Assembly: GCA_018066175.1 (NCBI GenBank)
Contig: JAGHRV010000019.1
Location: forward strand, 25,226-89,225
DNA: 64,000 nt
Reading direction: 5' to 3'
Source of the DNA: Candidatus Colicola equi
GTDB taxonomy: Bacteria > Bacteroidota > Bacteroidia > Bacteroidales > Paludibacteraceae
Below, one piece after another: positions 34,609-44,921 of this stretch (its first letter is position 1; each line of letters begins with the position of its first letter). A model generated the notes under the pieces. It searched no databases and was not told where the DNA came from. It saw nothing but the letters and a program-made list of their open reading frames with translations. A program made the translations under genes and the position numbers.

Positions 34609-36071
34609 TATTTTGTTGTTACGACTTTCTTTATTTTATTATCCTCACATACAATAGTTACGCCTTGTGAAGGATGATGAACAGGGAAACCTAAAATAGA
34701 ATAATATGCTTTAGGAATATTTTCGTATTTCGGGTTATAAATAGTAGTTGGCATTTGTTCAGAAGAATACTTTGCTGCTATTTGTGATATAGTGTCTTTT
34801 AACCAAACATGTCGGTTGGTCAACCATTTTGTAATACGTGCCGCATCTTGTTGTACGGAAACCGTATCAGGCCATGGATTACCATAGTTATTGTACTGAT
34901 TCAATAAACGACTTTTATTTAAATCTTCTGCTTCTTCAGAGGTCGCATATCGATTAATGCGAGCAATAGCAGAATCAAAAATGACTGGTTCTATGCGCTC
35001 CCATTCTTTTATATAAGCATGAATAAAAGTATCTTGAGGAAGATTGAACATGGTCTTAAACCAAATAATGGAGTGGTCAGAGGAAAATTGATTAGGAGTC
35101 TGTTCTATGCCATCGAAATCCCACAGAGGTCCACAAAACCATTTAGCAGTACTCGTAGTATCATATTTATTAAGATAAATATTACTACCTGAACCATCGC
35201 CATTGCCCAGTATATCGTGTCCGAGTAGCCATTTTGCAAAGTTGTTCACATCAATATACTGAGCACAAGAATTCGGTTGAGAATATGCTATTTCTGTTTG
35301 ATTGATAGATTGCGTAACATAATCTAATTGCCAAGGCAATAAGTCTTCCGAATCAGGATATTTGAAGGAATATGCATAACCAAAAATGGAAGGTACAGTT
35401 ACATCTTCATTCCAAAAGTACGCGTCATATTCTATGCAATAGCCCTCTTTAGATATGTTTACGCGGTGGCTGCCTTGTTTAACAGTTTCGATGAGCATAT
35501 AGTGCCCCAAAACATAATTATTGAGTATGACGTTTACATAACGATATTGAGGTGTCCATGGCATACCAATGAGTTCATTGATACAAAATCCCTCTTTAAA
35601 TTTCAATACGTTCTCTTTAACTAGAGCCCACTCTTTATCTTTAAAGTTTTTGCCATCTTCTCGCAACAAGAGATCTGCTTTCTTTTGTAATTTAATTTTA
35701 TAACCAGGCTTATCTTGTTCCGCTGCAGAAGAATTGCCTCTTAACTTAAGTGTTATGCCGGATTCATCTTTTAAATACTCTTTACTATCGTATATAGTAT
35801 CTTCTTTGAGGAGCATTATCAATCGTCCTGGTACTTTTGTATGGTTGGTTAGTGTTACCGCCGTGTGTGAACTATTCCATACAACATCTGCCGTTGGAAA
35901 TGTATGATCTTCTGTCTCAATAATTAACAACGGGATGTTTAAATCACGATAGGCAGCAATTTGTGCCGAATCTGCTTGACGATGATGTTCAATGATGTCA
36001 TTTTGAGCCAATAAAGGCTGCGCAAGAATAATAAAAATAACTCCAATTTTTAAAATGTAATGTTGTTGCAT
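34608..36071 (-). CDS. CotH-like secreted protein with a T9SS-like C-terminal segment
   Basis: 487 residues with a signal peptide (about 1-22, ending LLA). The CotH region is clear: ITLKLRGNSSAAEQDKPGYKIKL, NVILNNYVLGHYMLIETVKQ, the DILGNGDGSGSNIYLNKYD loop and GPLWDFDGIEQTP. CotH kinases phosphorylate proteins or carbohydrates; the equivalent here is uncharacterised. The C-terminal tail (about 455-487: AYYSILGFPVHHPSQGVTIV...KKVVTTK) resembles a short T9SS sorting segment (YxxxGxxVxxPxxGxxIV). Placed in the middle of a polysaccharide operon, it might modify surface sugars. Substrate is unknown. Confidence 0.75.
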   Translation of the reverse strand: MQQHYILKIGVIFIILAQPLLAQNDIIEHHRQADSAQIAAYRDLNIPLLIIETEDHTFPTADVVWNSSHTAVTLTNHTKVPGRLIMLLKEDTIYDSKEYLKDESGITLKLRGNSSAAEQDKPGYKIKLQKKADLLLREDGKNFKDKEWALVKENVLKFKEGFCINELIGMPWTPQYRYVNVILNNYVLGHYMLIETVKQGSHRVNISKEGYCIEYDAYFWNEDVTVPSIFGYAYSFKYPDSEDLLPWQLDYVTQSINQTEIAYSQPNSCAQYIDVNNFAKWLLGHDILGNGDGSGSNIYLNKYDTTSTAKWFCGPLWDFDGIEQTPNQFSSDHSIIWFKTMFNLPQDTFIHAYIKEWERIEPVIFDSAIARINRYATSEEAEDLNKSRLLNQYNNYGNPWPDTVSVQQDAARITKWLTNRHVWLKDTISQIAAKYSSEQMPTTIYNPKYENIPKAYYSILGFPVHHPSQGVTIVCEDNKIKKVVTTK

Positions 36072-36090
36072 AACAAATAATTTTGGTTTT

Positions 36091-37248
36091 TTATTGATTA
36101 ATAATTAATTCTATCTGTTTTGTCCAAGCATTCCCGAAACGTTGATCTGGTTCCAAATAATTACCTTCTGCCCATTCATTCCAAGATTTAATAACGATAA
36201 TTTGATGTTCGGGTTGTTTATGAGCAACGAGTTGGAAGGCTTGTTTTAAGTGCTTTCTCCATTTCTCAGGAGTAGCATTCAGATACACACCATCCGCCTT
36301 CCCCACTCTTGCTGTGCGATCCCATTGGGGCATAACTGTCGGAAAGACATTCTCCTGTTTATCCTCCGGTGCAAAGAATCCGGCGACAGTCTTTTCGTAG
36401 TCATAATTCTCGCTATTCATCAAGTGTAAGCGCATGAGCAATTTATTGATTAAGCTCCGCCATTTGCCGATATAGAGCAACTCGCCTCTGCGCTTACCAA
36501 AGGTATTGACGGCATTAAAACCAAGAGACAAGGCAAAATCAATCAGAGATTGCGATGACTGAAGATTGGGGACACAAGTTTTATTCGTAATGGGATCAAA
36601 GGTCAAAGTGGAAGGCATCATCGCTACAAAATAAAAATCACCTATGCCTTCTTTCTTGGCTAAATCTCGCCAAACTTGCATAAATGTAGACACATCTTTA
36701 AAACCGATGCAATCGTAGATAAAGAATAATAACTTACCATCTACTTTCATATATCGTGCATCCTTGAAGGCAGATAATAGGGTATAAAAGTGTTCCGTAT
36801 AATCCTTAATGCCATTGTATTCCTGCGCCATCAAAACCTGTTCCTTCACCAATGCCGAGGACTTCTCCCACGTCTTATTGCTCCATGTATGGTTGGCCCA
36901 GCAAAGACAGAACGGATAATCAGGCTTGCCACTCTCAACCACTTGTTGCAGAGGTTTCTCCAACAACTGCTTTCCTTTTCCTTGCTCATCTAATCCGAAC
37001 CAATAATGATAGTAACAGAATCCCTCTATACCTGCCTCACGAGCCAAATCTGCTTGCTTTTGCTTTATATCGGCATTCAATAGGTTGTAGTAACCTAACT
37101 CACCCGGCACTTTGGGCTGTTCATGCCCTTTAAATGATGGTTTTGCGCGACGAACATTGGTCCACTCCGTGAACCCTTTCCCCCACCACACATCGTTCTC
37201 GGGAATGGCGTGAAACTGAGGTAAATATAAGGCTATTAATCTCGGCAT
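36091..37248 (-). CDS. WbsX/GH99-like glycan-processing protein
   Basis: 385 residues. The opening MPRLIALYLPQFHAIPENDV, with WWGKGFTEWTNVRRAKP and the end region VIKSWNEWAEGNYLEPD, are hallmarks of WbsX-type proteins related to glycoside hydrolase family 99. Members occur in O-antigen and capsule clusters. Whether it is a transferase or a hydrolase is not settled by sequence. It starts 1 bp after the Wzy-like gene and precedes the CotH-like gene by 19 bp. Confidence 0.85.
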   Translation of the reverse strand: MPRLIALYLPQFHAIPENDVWWGKGFTEWTNVRRAKPSFKGHEQPKVPGELGYYNLLNADIKQKQADLAREAGIEGFCYYHYWFGLDEQGKGKQLLEKPLQQVVESGKPDYPFCLCWANHTWSNKTWEKSSALVKEQVLMAQEYNGIKDYTEHFYTLLSAFKDARYMKVDGKLLFFIYDCIGFKDVSTFMQVWRDLAKKEGIGDFYFVAMMPSTLTFDPITNKTCVPNLQSSQSLIDFALSLGFNAVNTFGKRRGELLYIGKWRSLINKLLMRLHLMNSENYDYEKTVAGFFAPEDKQENVFPTVMPQWDRTARVGKADGVYLNATPEKWRKHLKQAFQLVAHKQPEHQIIVIKSWNEWAEGNYLEPDQRFGNAWTKQIELIINQ

Positions 37249-37249
37249 A

Positions 37250-38518
37250 TCATTTCAACTTTTTTTCGGATTTATTTGAACTCCATTTTAATATAATGTA
37301 TAACATCAATAGAACCACCATTTTCAATCCAGAAGTGTCCGAATAAGCGAAAAGATACATTCCTCCTTGCATACAAATGCAAGCAACAAGATAAATCAGT
37401 AGCAATTGGTGAAACTCTATTTTGTTCTTTTGAGGTTTCGTTAGGAGTAGGATAAGTCCGGTAAATAATAGGAATATCAAAGGCGCGACGTACGGTCCAA
37501 AATCTAATGTAAAATCTCCTACAAAAGTATAGAATATATAGTCATCCATCTTCAAATAATTGTATTTATCGCGCCTTTCCTCAAAATTTTTAGGTATAGA
37601 TGGATCAAAGAGGCGTTTAACTAAGTTGAGTGTGCGCTCTCCGTGACGGATACCGCCTGCATCCAAACCATAGTTATTGAAATTGAGGGGGGCTTGTCCT
37701 GCATAATAAATTGCAGAAGTGAGTGCCCCTCCGTCTTTCGTATCAAATCGGCTAAACGTGATAGCAGCAAGGGGTATCGTAATTAGGCAAACAAACGAGA
37801 TACAAGCCATGTTAATCCATTTCTTAATTCGTTTCCCTAGATAATTGCTAACTAGAAAATAAGCAACAACAACGGTCATTAACGTAGTAATGGCAGCACC
37901 GCGCTGCCCCATCAAAATAGGGGGCAATATTGTCAGCAAGGATGATAGTCCCAAGCCAATAATCAGTAGTATATTTCTCGGCTTCAATGTGAGTTGGTAA
38001 AATAACAGCAGAATGGTAATGTCTGCAAAGGCATTCACGCAAATGGCAAGTAAGTTAGTTACTCCTGAACCTGAAGATGCAGCCTCTGCCAACGCATCAG
38101 AGTACATACCAGCACCGGCAGAAGGATCAGTAAATAATTGCATAAAACCATCAACACCCCCCATTTTAAACAAATGTGGAACGAAAAGAGCCGAACAGAT
38201 AATGATAAACCATGCCGTTGTATTGAGAACATGCATATTCGGCGGTGTAATTTCTGTTACTTGACGACTATCAAAGCGCAAGACCGGCCATAAGGCCAAG
38301 AGCAGCATCAAAAACAAATATACGAAGGGGAAGAATCGCATCGGCAAAAAATCCCAATATGGCTGCGGCATATTGTATAATTTCCAAGCCAGTGCTGCAT
38401 ATAACACATAAGAAGCAATAATAACATTGCCCGCGTCCATGCATCTTTTTTTGCGAACAAAGACAATGAATATTATTATCCATGCCAATAGATATAATAT
38501 GAGATATAAGTTACTCAC
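37250..38518 (-). CDS. O-antigen/exopolysaccharide polymerase-like membrane protein (Wzy)
   Basis: 422 residues with about ten membrane helices and a long periplasmic loop (about 270-330: NLVKRLFDPSIPKNFEERRD...). This is the layout of Wzy polymerases, whose sequences are poorly conserved; identity rests on topology and the surrounding flippase, WbsX and Wzz genes. It would join lipid-linked repeat units in the periplasm. The gene is clearly A/T-rich compared with pnp or typA, as is common for polysaccharide genes. Confidence 0.7.
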   Translation of the reverse strand: MSNLYLILYLLAWIIIFIVFVRKKRCMDAGNVIIASYVLYAALAWKLYNMPQPYWDFLPMRFFPFVYLFLMLLLALWPVLRFDSRQVTEITPPNMHVLNTTAWFIIICSALFVPHLFKMGGVDGFMQLFTDPSAGAGMYSDALAEAASSGSGVTNLLAICVNAFADITILLLFYQLTLKPRNILLIIGLGLSSLLTILPPILMGQRGAAITTLMTVVVAYFLVSNYLGKRIKKWINMACISFVCLITIPLAAITFSRFDTKDGGALTSAIYYAGQAPLNFNNYGLDAGGIRHGERTLNLVKRLFDPSIPKNFEERRDKYNYLKMDDYIFYTFVGDFTLDFGPYVAPLIFLLFTGLILLLTKPQKNKIEFHQLLLIYLVACICMQGGMYLFAYSDTSGLKMVVLLMLYIILKWSSNKSEKKLK

Positions 38519-38581
38519 AGAATATTATGGTAATATCAATGTTGTTTCTATTTTTTTATAATTACACTTGCCCATTTCCTA

Positions 38582-38929
38582 TTACAACGGATTTGCTGCT
38601 TTGTATTCTGCGATGAGCATGTTGAATTTCCAGCCGTGGGCGATTTGCATAAGACGGCCGTTGGGGCCAATGTGTTTAGCAGCCTCCCAATCGGCATTCA
38701 TCTGCGCTAACGTATCAGGATTGGACTCAATGAGACGTAACTGCTGATGGGCATAAGCAAAAGCAGCCGAGTTCCACTTCTGACGTGAGGATTGGTTCTT
38801 TTGGTAGGTTTCCTCACGCTCACGATAAAACCGTTTGCCCGATTTAGTTGTGTAATGATAACCATGGTGAACCTTCCTAATCTTACCATGCATTGCTTCT
38901 ATAGGAAATTCGTACGATACTTCTGCCAT
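38582..38929 (-). CDS. Small unknown protein, basic and hydrophilic
   Basis: 115 residues from 38929 (MAEVSYEFPIEAMHGKIRK). An upstream in-frame start at 38998 would add a Lys/Arg-rich lead through a palindromic repeat and is less likely. It has the pattern HHGYHYTTKSGKRFYRERE...NSSAAFAYAHQQLRLI...AEYKAANPL, with no signal peptide or membrane helix. Small proteins of similar shape occur in Bacteroidota polysaccharide or secretion loci, but the function is unknown. It sits between the flippase (150 bp upstream) and the Wzy-like gene (63 bp downstream). Confidence 0.7.
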   Translation of the reverse strand: MAEVSYEFPIEAMHGKIRKVHHGYHYTTKSGKRFYREREETYQKNQSSRQKWNSAAFAYAHQQLRLIESNPDTLAQMNADWEAAKHIGPNGRLMQIAHGWKFNMLIAEYKAANPL

Positions 38930-38975
38930 AAAAAATATTGTTATGTTATTGTTTTTTCTCCTTACCGCCTTTTTT

Positions 38976-38995
38976 GACCGTCGGTCGACCGTCGG
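38976..38995. repeat. Tandem 9-bp repeat with a central palindrome
   Basis: GACCGTCGG occurs at 38976-38984 and 38987-38995, and the 10 bp between them (CGGTCGACCG, 38982-38991) is a perfect palindrome. It lies 47 bp upstream of the small protein start. A related core (GTCGACCG) recurs near 63189. Confidence 0.75.
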
Positions 38996-39077
38996 CAAGA
39001 ATAGGTATTTGTATTAGTTGTTTAAGATGTATGTTAATCTTATTCGTACCTTATCTATTTATACGCTTATTCACACC

Positions 39078-40394
39078 TTATTTGTACGCATATTTTTTCA
39101 TGACCATCAATCTTACTATATGTGCCAACGTGACACCACCTGTCAAAGCATAAGCAACAACCATAACAGATGCGCCATTCGCTAACAAAATCCAACTAAC
39201 CGGCACCGACAAAAGAATGGACAGCTCTACCGGCAGGTGGTACTCCTTAACTTTACCTGCCGCCTCTAAAATCGTCGTAATAGGGACGGATAACGACAAG
39301 ATTACTGCAAATAATAGCATCCATCTTGACAAGGCAATCGTCAATACATCCACCTCGCCTAACCATAAGGTCAGTATTTGCGGCATCCAAATCGCCACCG
39401 GTAAAGCCACCAATATCAATAAGACTAATACAATCAATGTGGATAGCCAAAAAAGGCGTTTTGTAGCACTATAATTAGTCTGCGCATAGGTTTGTATCAT
39501 CTGCGGACGCACCGCCACAAAGACGTTATTTCCTAACTGACTGACCGCAAAATAAATCTGTACCGCTACTGCAAAAGCAGCATTGGCAATCGGTCCCACG
39601 TAGGTATTGATGAGCAATGTGTTGCCTTGAATCATCACAGCGCCGGCTAAACTGCCAAACATCGTCCATCCTGTAAAAGAAAGCAGCGAGCGATATTCCG
39701 ACTTATTTGTTATCGGAGTTTTTTTAGCTTCTACAAAATGGCGTTGGGCATAAAGAATAAACAAGACGGTTGATAATACCGCAGTTCCCATCCAACCTAT
39801 TCCATATACCATCAGATGGTGAACAGGAATATATCGTAGAACAAATGCCAATACTAAATTCAATACGGCTCCGATAAAGGTTACAATAGCAAAGACCCCC
39901 ATTCTCTCGTGCGCCATCACGGCAGCCAAATACGGTACTTGGATCAACAACGCTACAAAAGCCACAATAGCTGCCTGATAAATAACCATCACTTCCATAA
40001 ACCACTCCGCAGGGTAGTTCATTTTGTTGATTACAAACCATAATCCCACCGTTTCAAATAGCACCACCGCCACCGCAGCCATCAGCCAACTGATACGAAC
40101 TGAAATCCGAAAGATATTTCTTAAACCCGCCTCGTCATTCTCCCCCATCCTAACCGAGAAGAAGCGTTGGGAGGCTGTAGCCAAAACGGTATTAAGACAT
40201 ACGATAAGGTTAATCACCCCATTTATAGCATTATACACGCCATATCCCTCAACGCCCAATCCTGTCTCGGAACGCAAAAAGCGAACGGTTATCAAATTGA
40301 TAAACATGATTAATGCCATGCGAGCATATAACCAAATCGTATTCTTGGCTATACGCTTATCATCCCCATATATACGAAACATTCTGTTTCCCAT
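39078..40394 (-). CDS. Polysaccharide flippase (Wzx/PST family)
   Basis: 438 residues with 12-14 predicted membrane helices, starting MGNRMFRIYGDDKRIAKNTIWLY (a start at the second Met is also possible). The segment FLRSETGLGVEGYGVYNAINGVIN and the internal hydrophobic repeats match MOP-type O-antigen transporters. It would flip lipid-linked sugar units across the inner membrane for the Wzy-like polymerase. It is the first gene of the polysaccharide locus, with a promoter 38 bp upstream. Confidence 0.9.
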   Translation of the reverse strand: MGNRMFRIYGDDKRIAKNTIWLYARMALIMFINLITVRFLRSETGLGVEGYGVYNAINGVINLIVCLNTVLATASQRFFSVRMGENDEAGLRNIFRISVRISWLMAAVAVVLFETVGLWFVINKMNYPAEWFMEVMVIYQAAIVAFVALLIQVPYLAAVMAHERMGVFAIVTFIGAVLNLVLAFVLRYIPVHHLMVYGIGWMGTAVLSTVLFILYAQRHFVEAKKTPITNKSEYRSLLSFTGWTMFGSLAGAVMIQGNTLLINTYVGPIANAAFAVAVQIYFAVSQLGNNVFVAVRPQMIQTYAQTNYSATKRLFWLSTLIVLVLLILVALPVAIWMPQILTLWLGEVDVLTIALSRWMLLFAVILSLSVPITTILEAAGKVKEYHLPVELSILLSVPVSWILLANGASVMVVAYALTGGVTLAHIVRLMVMKKYAYK

Positions 40395-40431
40395 TCGCGT
40401 GCGGTTGACACCTATTATAACAAATTACGCG

Positions 40432-40463
40432 CAAAGATACAAAATTATTTTTACACCCACAAA
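40432..40463 (-). promoter_or_regulatory. Promoter of the polysaccharide locus
   Basis: Minus strand: TTTG (40460-40463), 20-nt spacer, TATCTTTG (40432-40439), 38 bp before the flippase start. It would start the run of a dozen minus-strand genes ending at 26967. Confidence 0.7.
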
Positions 40464-40508
40464 TAAAATCCTAAAATCGCGTTTAATTTATTAAAAAGTG
40501 CAGAAAAA

Positions 40509-40540
40509 TTTGTGTATGTCTCAGATTTTTTGTAATTTTG
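40509..40540 (+). promoter_or_regulatory. Promoter of pnp-typA
   Basis: TTTG (40509-40512), 20-nt spacer, TAATTTTG (40533-40540). The leader before the pnp ATG at 40620 is about 70 nt, longer than for neighbours, leaving room for the self-regulation known for PNPase, though no specific structure was identified. Confidence 0.75.
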
Positions 40541-40619
40541 CTGCGACATTTTAGGGTCTGAAAAAATTAACGAACACAAAACGTGTGTTCACAACGTCAA
40601 ATTTAAGTTATTTTACACA

Positions 40620-42911
40620 ATGAACATTGTAACAAAACAAATCGCGTTGCCTGATGGTCGAATCGTTAAGTTAGAGACCGGTAAGTTGGCTAAACAGGCT
40701 GACGGAGCCGTTATGGCAACCATTGGTAACACGATGATTTTGGCTACTGTATGCAGTGCCAAAGATGCTGTACCCGGTACGGATTTTATGCCGCTTACCG
40801 TGGAGTACAAAGAGAAATTTGCCAGTGCTGGTCGTTTCCCCGGCAGTTTCAACCGCCGCGAAGGAAAAGCTTCGGATTACGAGATTCTGATTGCTCGTTT
40901 GATTGACCGCGCTTTGCGTCCACTTTTCCCTGCTAATTATCATGCAGAGACGTTTGTTAACGTCACCTTGTATAGTGCTGACGGTGTTGACATGCCTGAG
41001 AGCATTGCCGGTTTAGCTGCCGGTGCAGCACTCGCTTGCTCGGATATACCTTTTGAAGGTCCTGTTTCCGAAGTACGTGTAGCTCGCGTGAATGGTCAAA
41101 TGGTGATTAACCCCACTTTTGAGCAATGCGAACAAGCCGACCTCGAACTGATGGTGGCTGCTACCTACGACAACATCATGATGGTAGAAGGTGAGATGAA
41201 GGAAGTGCCTGAGTCCGTTATGTTGGAGGCTATCCGTGCCGCTCACGAGGCTATTAAACCCCAGTGCTTGGCCATCAACGAGATGATGAAGGAATACGGT
41301 AAGGAAGCAAAACGCGAATACTGCCACGAAGTGAATGATGACGAACTCCGTCAGGCTGTTCATGACTTCAGTTACGCTCGTGCTTATGCTCAGGCTACCA
41401 GTTCGGACACCGATAAGCATCACCGCGAAGCTATGTTCTCGCAGATCTGCGCTGACTTCAAAGAAGAGAAACTCGACTACATGCAACAACGTGCCGAGGC
41501 ACTGGGTATTGATATTGACGAAGTAGCCGCTATGGTAGATCGTTACTACCACGATGTAGAGAAAGAGGCTATGCGTCGTGCCGTATTGGACGAAGGTAAA
41601 CGTCTGGATGGTCGTAAGACCACTGATATCCGTCCTATCTGGTGCGAGGTAGGTTACCTGCCCGGCCCTCACGGATCCAGTATCTTCACACGCGGTGAAA
41701 CGCAATCCTTATCAACTGTTACGTTAGGCACTACCCGCGATGAAAAAATGGTGGACGAGGCTCTTATCCAAGGTTCAGAGCGTTTCTTGCTGCACTATAA
41801 CTTCCCACCATTCGCTACCGGCGAAGCTAAGGCTGCTCGTGGTGTAGGTCGTCGTGAGATTGGTCACGGTAACCTGGCATGCCGTGCTCTTAAGAACATG
41901 GTTCCTGAGGACTTCCCATACAGTATTCGTGTCGTTTCGGATATCCTGGAGAGTAACGGTTCATCGTCTATGGCTACTGTTTGCGCAGGATGCTTGGCAC
42001 TGATGGATGCCGGTGTACCTATCAAGAAACCCGTCAGCGGTATCGCAATGGGTATGATTAGCGAACTGGTTGGAGATAAACTCAACTATAAGATTCTGAG
42101 TGATATCCTTGGTGACGAGGACCACTTGGGCGATATGGACTTCAAGACCACCGGTACACGCGACGGTTTGACCGCTTGCCAAATGGATATCAAGGTGGAT
42201 GGACTGAGTTACGAAGTATTGGAGAATGCCTTAGAGCAAGCTCACCAAGCTCGTATGTACATCTTAGATAAAATCCTTGAGACAATGCCTGCTCCACGTC
42301 CAGACCTCAAACCTCATGCTCCACGTATCACCACTTTCTATATTCCGAAGGATATGATTGGTGCAGTGATAGGCCCCGGCGGTAAGGTTATCCAAGGAAT
42401 CCAAGCCGAGACCGGTGCAGTCGTTTCTATCGAAGAAGATGACAAGGGCGGTAAAGTAGAAATCGCTTCCAACAACGGCGAAGCTATGGCTGCAGCTCTG
42501 GCTAAGATCAAAGCCATCGTGGCTCTGCCTGAAGTAGGAGAGACATACGAATCCACCGTTAAGAGCCTCATGCCTTACGGATGCTTCGTAGAGTTCATGC
42601 CCGGTAAGGAAGGACTGCTGCATATCAGCGAAATCGATTGGAAACGTTACGAGACGATGGAAGAGACCGGAATCAAGGAAGGTGATAAGATTATGATTAA
42701 GCTCACCGAAGTAGATCCTAAGACCGGTAAGTTCCGTCTGAGTGCCCGTGCATTAAAAGAGAAACCCGAAGGTTATGTAGAGCCTGAGCGTCCTGCTCGT
42801 CAACCTCGTGGCGACCGCGGTCCAAGACCTGAACGTCGTGGTCCACGTCCCGAGCGTCGCGACAATGGCACACATGACTTTGAAGGAGACGGCGCACGCC
42901 TGCAAAAGTAA
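40620..42911 (+). CDS. pnp: Polyribonucleotide nucleotidyltransferase
   Basis: 763 residues. Two RNase PH domains (about 1-230 and 310-545) with [20 protein letters not shown] in the first and [20 protein letters not shown] in the second; a KH domain (about 570-630, [16 protein letters not shown]) and an S1 domain (about 640-715, [19 protein letters not shown]). A tail rich in Arg/Pro/Glu follows. It degrades RNA phosphorolytically. Length is slightly above the common 700-715, mostly due to this tail. typA starts 8 bp later. Confidence 0.97.
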   Translation: MNIVTKQIALPDGRIVKLETGKLAKQADGAVMATIGNTMILATVCSAKDAVPGTDFMPLTVEYKEKFASAGRFPGSFNRREGKASDYEILIARLIDRALRPLFPANYHAETFVNVTLYSADGVDMPESIAGLAAGAALACSDIPFEGPVSEVRVARVNGQMVINPTFEQCEQADLELMVAATYDNIMMVEGEMKEVPESVMLEAIRAAHEAIKPQCLAINEMMKEYGKEAKREYCHEVNDDELRQAVHDFSYARAYAQATSSDTDKHHREAMFSQICADFKEEKLDYMQQRAEALGIDIDEVAAMVDRYYHDVEKEAMRRAVLDEGKRLDGRKTTDIRPIWCEVGYLPGPHGSSIFTRGETQSLSTVTLGTTRDEKMVDEALIQGSERFLLHYNFPPFATGEAKAARGVGRREIGHGNLACRALKNMVPEDFPYSIRVVSDILESNGSSSMATVCAGCLALMDAGVPIKKPVSGIAMGMISELVGDKLNYKILSDILGDEDHLGDMDFKTTGTRDGLTACQMDIKVDGLSYEVLENALEQAHQARMYILDKILETMPAPRPDLKPHAPRITTFYIPKDMIGAVIGPGGKVIQGIQAETGAVVSIEEDDKGGKVEIASNNGEAMAAALAKIKAIVALPEVGETYESTVKSLMPYGCFVEFMPGKEGLLHISEIDWKRYETMEETGIKEGDKIMIKLTEVDPKTGKFRLSARALKEKPEGYVEPERPARQPRGDRGPRPERRGPRPERRDNGTHDFEGDGARLQK

Positions 42912-42919
42912 GAACAACA

Positions 42920-44728
42920 ATGCAGAAAATTAGAAACATAGCAATCATCGCACACGTTGACCACGGCAAAACAACGTTGGTCGATAAGATGTTGTACACC
43001 GCCAAGGTGGTGCAAGAATCCCGTCAAGAGGGTGTGGAGAATAAAGAACTCATCCTCGATAATAACGACCTTGAGCGGGAACGTGGTATCACCATCTTGG
43101 CCAAGAACGTAGCCATTGAGTACAAAGGCTATAAGATCAACATCATCGATACTCCGGGTCACGCCGATTTTGGTGGTGAAGTGGAGCGTGTGCTGAATAT
43201 GGCTGATGGCGTATTGCTGCTCGTAGATGCGTTTGAGGGTCCTATGCCCCAAACGCGTTTCGTGCTGCAAAAAGCCCTTGAACTCAACCTCAAACCCATC
43301 GTAGTAATCAACAAGGTGGATAAACTGAACTGCCGTCCTGACGAAGTGCAAGAGGCGGTGTTCGACCTGATGCTCAATCTGGATGCCACCGATGACCAAT
43401 TGGATTTCCAAACTATCTATGGCAGTGCCAAGAACGGATGGATGAGCACCGATTGGCATAAGCCTACCACCGACCTCACCGCCCTCATGGATGCTATCAT
43501 TGAGTATATCCCTGAGCCCGAAGTGTTGGAAGGTACGCCACAGATGCTGGTTACCAGTCTGGACTACAACCCTTACGTGGGTCGTATCGCCGTGGGACGT
43601 GTGCACCGTGGTACACTGAAAGATGGACAGACGGTTATGTTAGCCAAGAAAGACGGCACGAAAGTGCGCACTAAGATTAAGGAATTACATACTTTCTCCG
43701 GTATGGGACATGTTCGTACCGACGAAGTTAAGTCCGGCGATATATGTGCATTAATCGGCATCGACGGCTTTGAGATTGGCGATACTATTTGCGATATCGA
43801 GAATCCCGAACCGCTCAAACCGATTGCTATTGACGAGCCTACTATGTCGATGACCTTCACCATCAACGATAGTCCGTTCTTCGGACAAGATGGTAAGTTC
43901 GTGACCAGCCGACATATCTATGAGCGACTCACCAAGGAGTTGGAGAAGAACTTAGCCCTGCGCGTAGAACCCAGCGACAAAGATAATAGTTGGCGTGTAT
44001 ATGGACGTGGTGTGCTGCATTTGAGTGTGCTGATTGAGACCATGCGTCGCGAAGGATATGAACTGCAGGTAGGTCAGCCGCAAGTCATCATCAAAGAGAT
44101 TGATGGCGTTAAGTGCGAACCGATTGAGCAACTCACCGTTAATACGCCCGAGGAATGCTCCGGCAAGATTATCGAGTACGTCACCGTTCGCAAGGGCGAG
44201 ATGACCAAGATGGAGATGGTGAACGACCGCGTGCAGTTGGAATTCACTATTCCCAGCCGCGGTATCATCGGTATGCGTACGTTCGTGATGAACGTCAGCG
44301 CCGGTGAGGCTATCATGGCGCACCGATTCATGGACTTCCAACCCTACAAGGGCGACATCGAGAAACGCGTCAATGGTTCACTCATCGCCATGGAAACCGG
44401 TACAGCATCTGCTTATGCCTTGGATAAACTGCAGGACCGCGGACGGTTCTTCATTGATCCGCAAGAGGAAGTGTATGCCGGACAGGTAGTAGGAGAGAAC
44501 GCCAAGGAAGGTGATATAGTCATCAATGTTATCAAGGCTAAGAACCTGACTAACATGCGTTCTAAATCCGCGGACGACAAAGCCATCTTGGCTCCTGCCG
44601 TTAAGTTCAGCCTCGAAGAGGCACTCGAGTATATCAAGGAAGATGAGTACGTAGAAGTAACGCCTAAGAGCATGCGCCTGCGTAAGATTATCCTGGATGA
44701 ACTGGAGCGCAAACGTGCCAATCGGTAG
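42920..44728 (+). CDS. typA: Ribosome-associated GTPase TypA/BipA
   Basis: 602 residues. GTPase motifs: AHVDHGKTTLVDKML (G1), RGITI (G2), DTPGHADFGGEVER (G3), NKVDKLN (G4). The later domains carry RGIIGMRTFVMNVSAGEA and PQEEVYAGQVVGENAKEGD, as in TypA and unlike EF-G or LepA. It acts in ribosome assembly and stress adaptation. It starts 8 bp after pnp and ends at a strong terminator. Confidence 0.97.
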   Translation: MQKIRNIAIIAHVDHGKTTLVDKMLYTAKVVQESRQEGVENKELILDNNDLERERGITILAKNVAIEYKGYKINIIDTPGHADFGGEVERVLNMADGVLLLVDAFEGPMPQTRFVLQKALELNLKPIVVINKVDKLNCRPDEVQEAVFDLMLNLDATDDQLDFQTIYGSAKNGWMSTDWHKPTTDLTALMDAIIEYIPEPEVLEGTPQMLVTSLDYNPYVGRIAVGRVHRGTLKDGQTVMLAKKDGTKVRTKIKELHTFSGMGHVRTDEVKSGDICALIGIDGFEIGDTICDIENPEPLKPIAIDEPTMSMTFTINDSPFFGQDGKFVTSRHIYERLTKELEKNLALRVEPSDKDNSWRVYGRGVLHLSVLIETMRREGYELQVGQPQVIIKEIDGVKCEPIEQLTVNTPEECSGKIIEYVTVRKGEMTKMEMVNDRVQLEFTIPSRGIIGMRTFVMNVSAGEAIMAHRFMDFQPYKGDIEKRVNGSLIAMETGTASAYALDKLQDRGRFFIDPQEEVYAGQVVGENAKEGDIVINVIKAKNLTNMRSKSADDKAILAPAVKFSLEEALEYIKEDEYVEVTPKSMRLRKIILDELERKRANR

Positions 44729-44778
44729 TGCTTAGAGGTGTTTAGAACACACCAAGTAATTAGATTACACCAATAATT

Positions 44779-44817
44779 AATCGCCTATCTACGTCACAAT
44801 AGATAGGCGATTTTTTT
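44779..44817 (+). terminator. Intrinsic terminator after typA
   Basis: AATCGCCTATCTA (44779-44791) pairs perfectly with TAGATAGGCGATT (44800-44812), loop CGTCACAA, followed by a T-run to 44817. It lies about 50 bp past the typA stop. Confidence 0.93.
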
Positions 44818-44836
44818 GAATATTTAAATAACCCTA

Positions 44837-44879
44837 AAGTGAACCCCGAAAGTTTAAGTTTAACTTTCGGGGTTTACTT
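44837..44879 (-). terminator. Long hairpin after the giant surface-protein gene
   Basis: An 18-bp stem (44837-44854 with 44862-44879, one G-T pair) around a 7-nt loop, 43 bp past the stop of the minus-strand gene. On that strand it is followed by TTTAGGGTTATTTAAAT, a weak T-rich tract, so it probably acts as a terminator or 3'-end stabiliser. Confidence 0.7.
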
Positions 44880-44921
44880 CACAAGAAGAACGATTTCTTC
44901 TTATTTAATCGGATTTACCGA

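Noticed and set aside
27000..40400. Polysaccharide locus as a recently acquired mobile island
   Set aside because: No integrase, transposase, att-like repeats or tRNA truncation flank it. The tRNA at 26826 is intact, and A/T richness is common in such genes.
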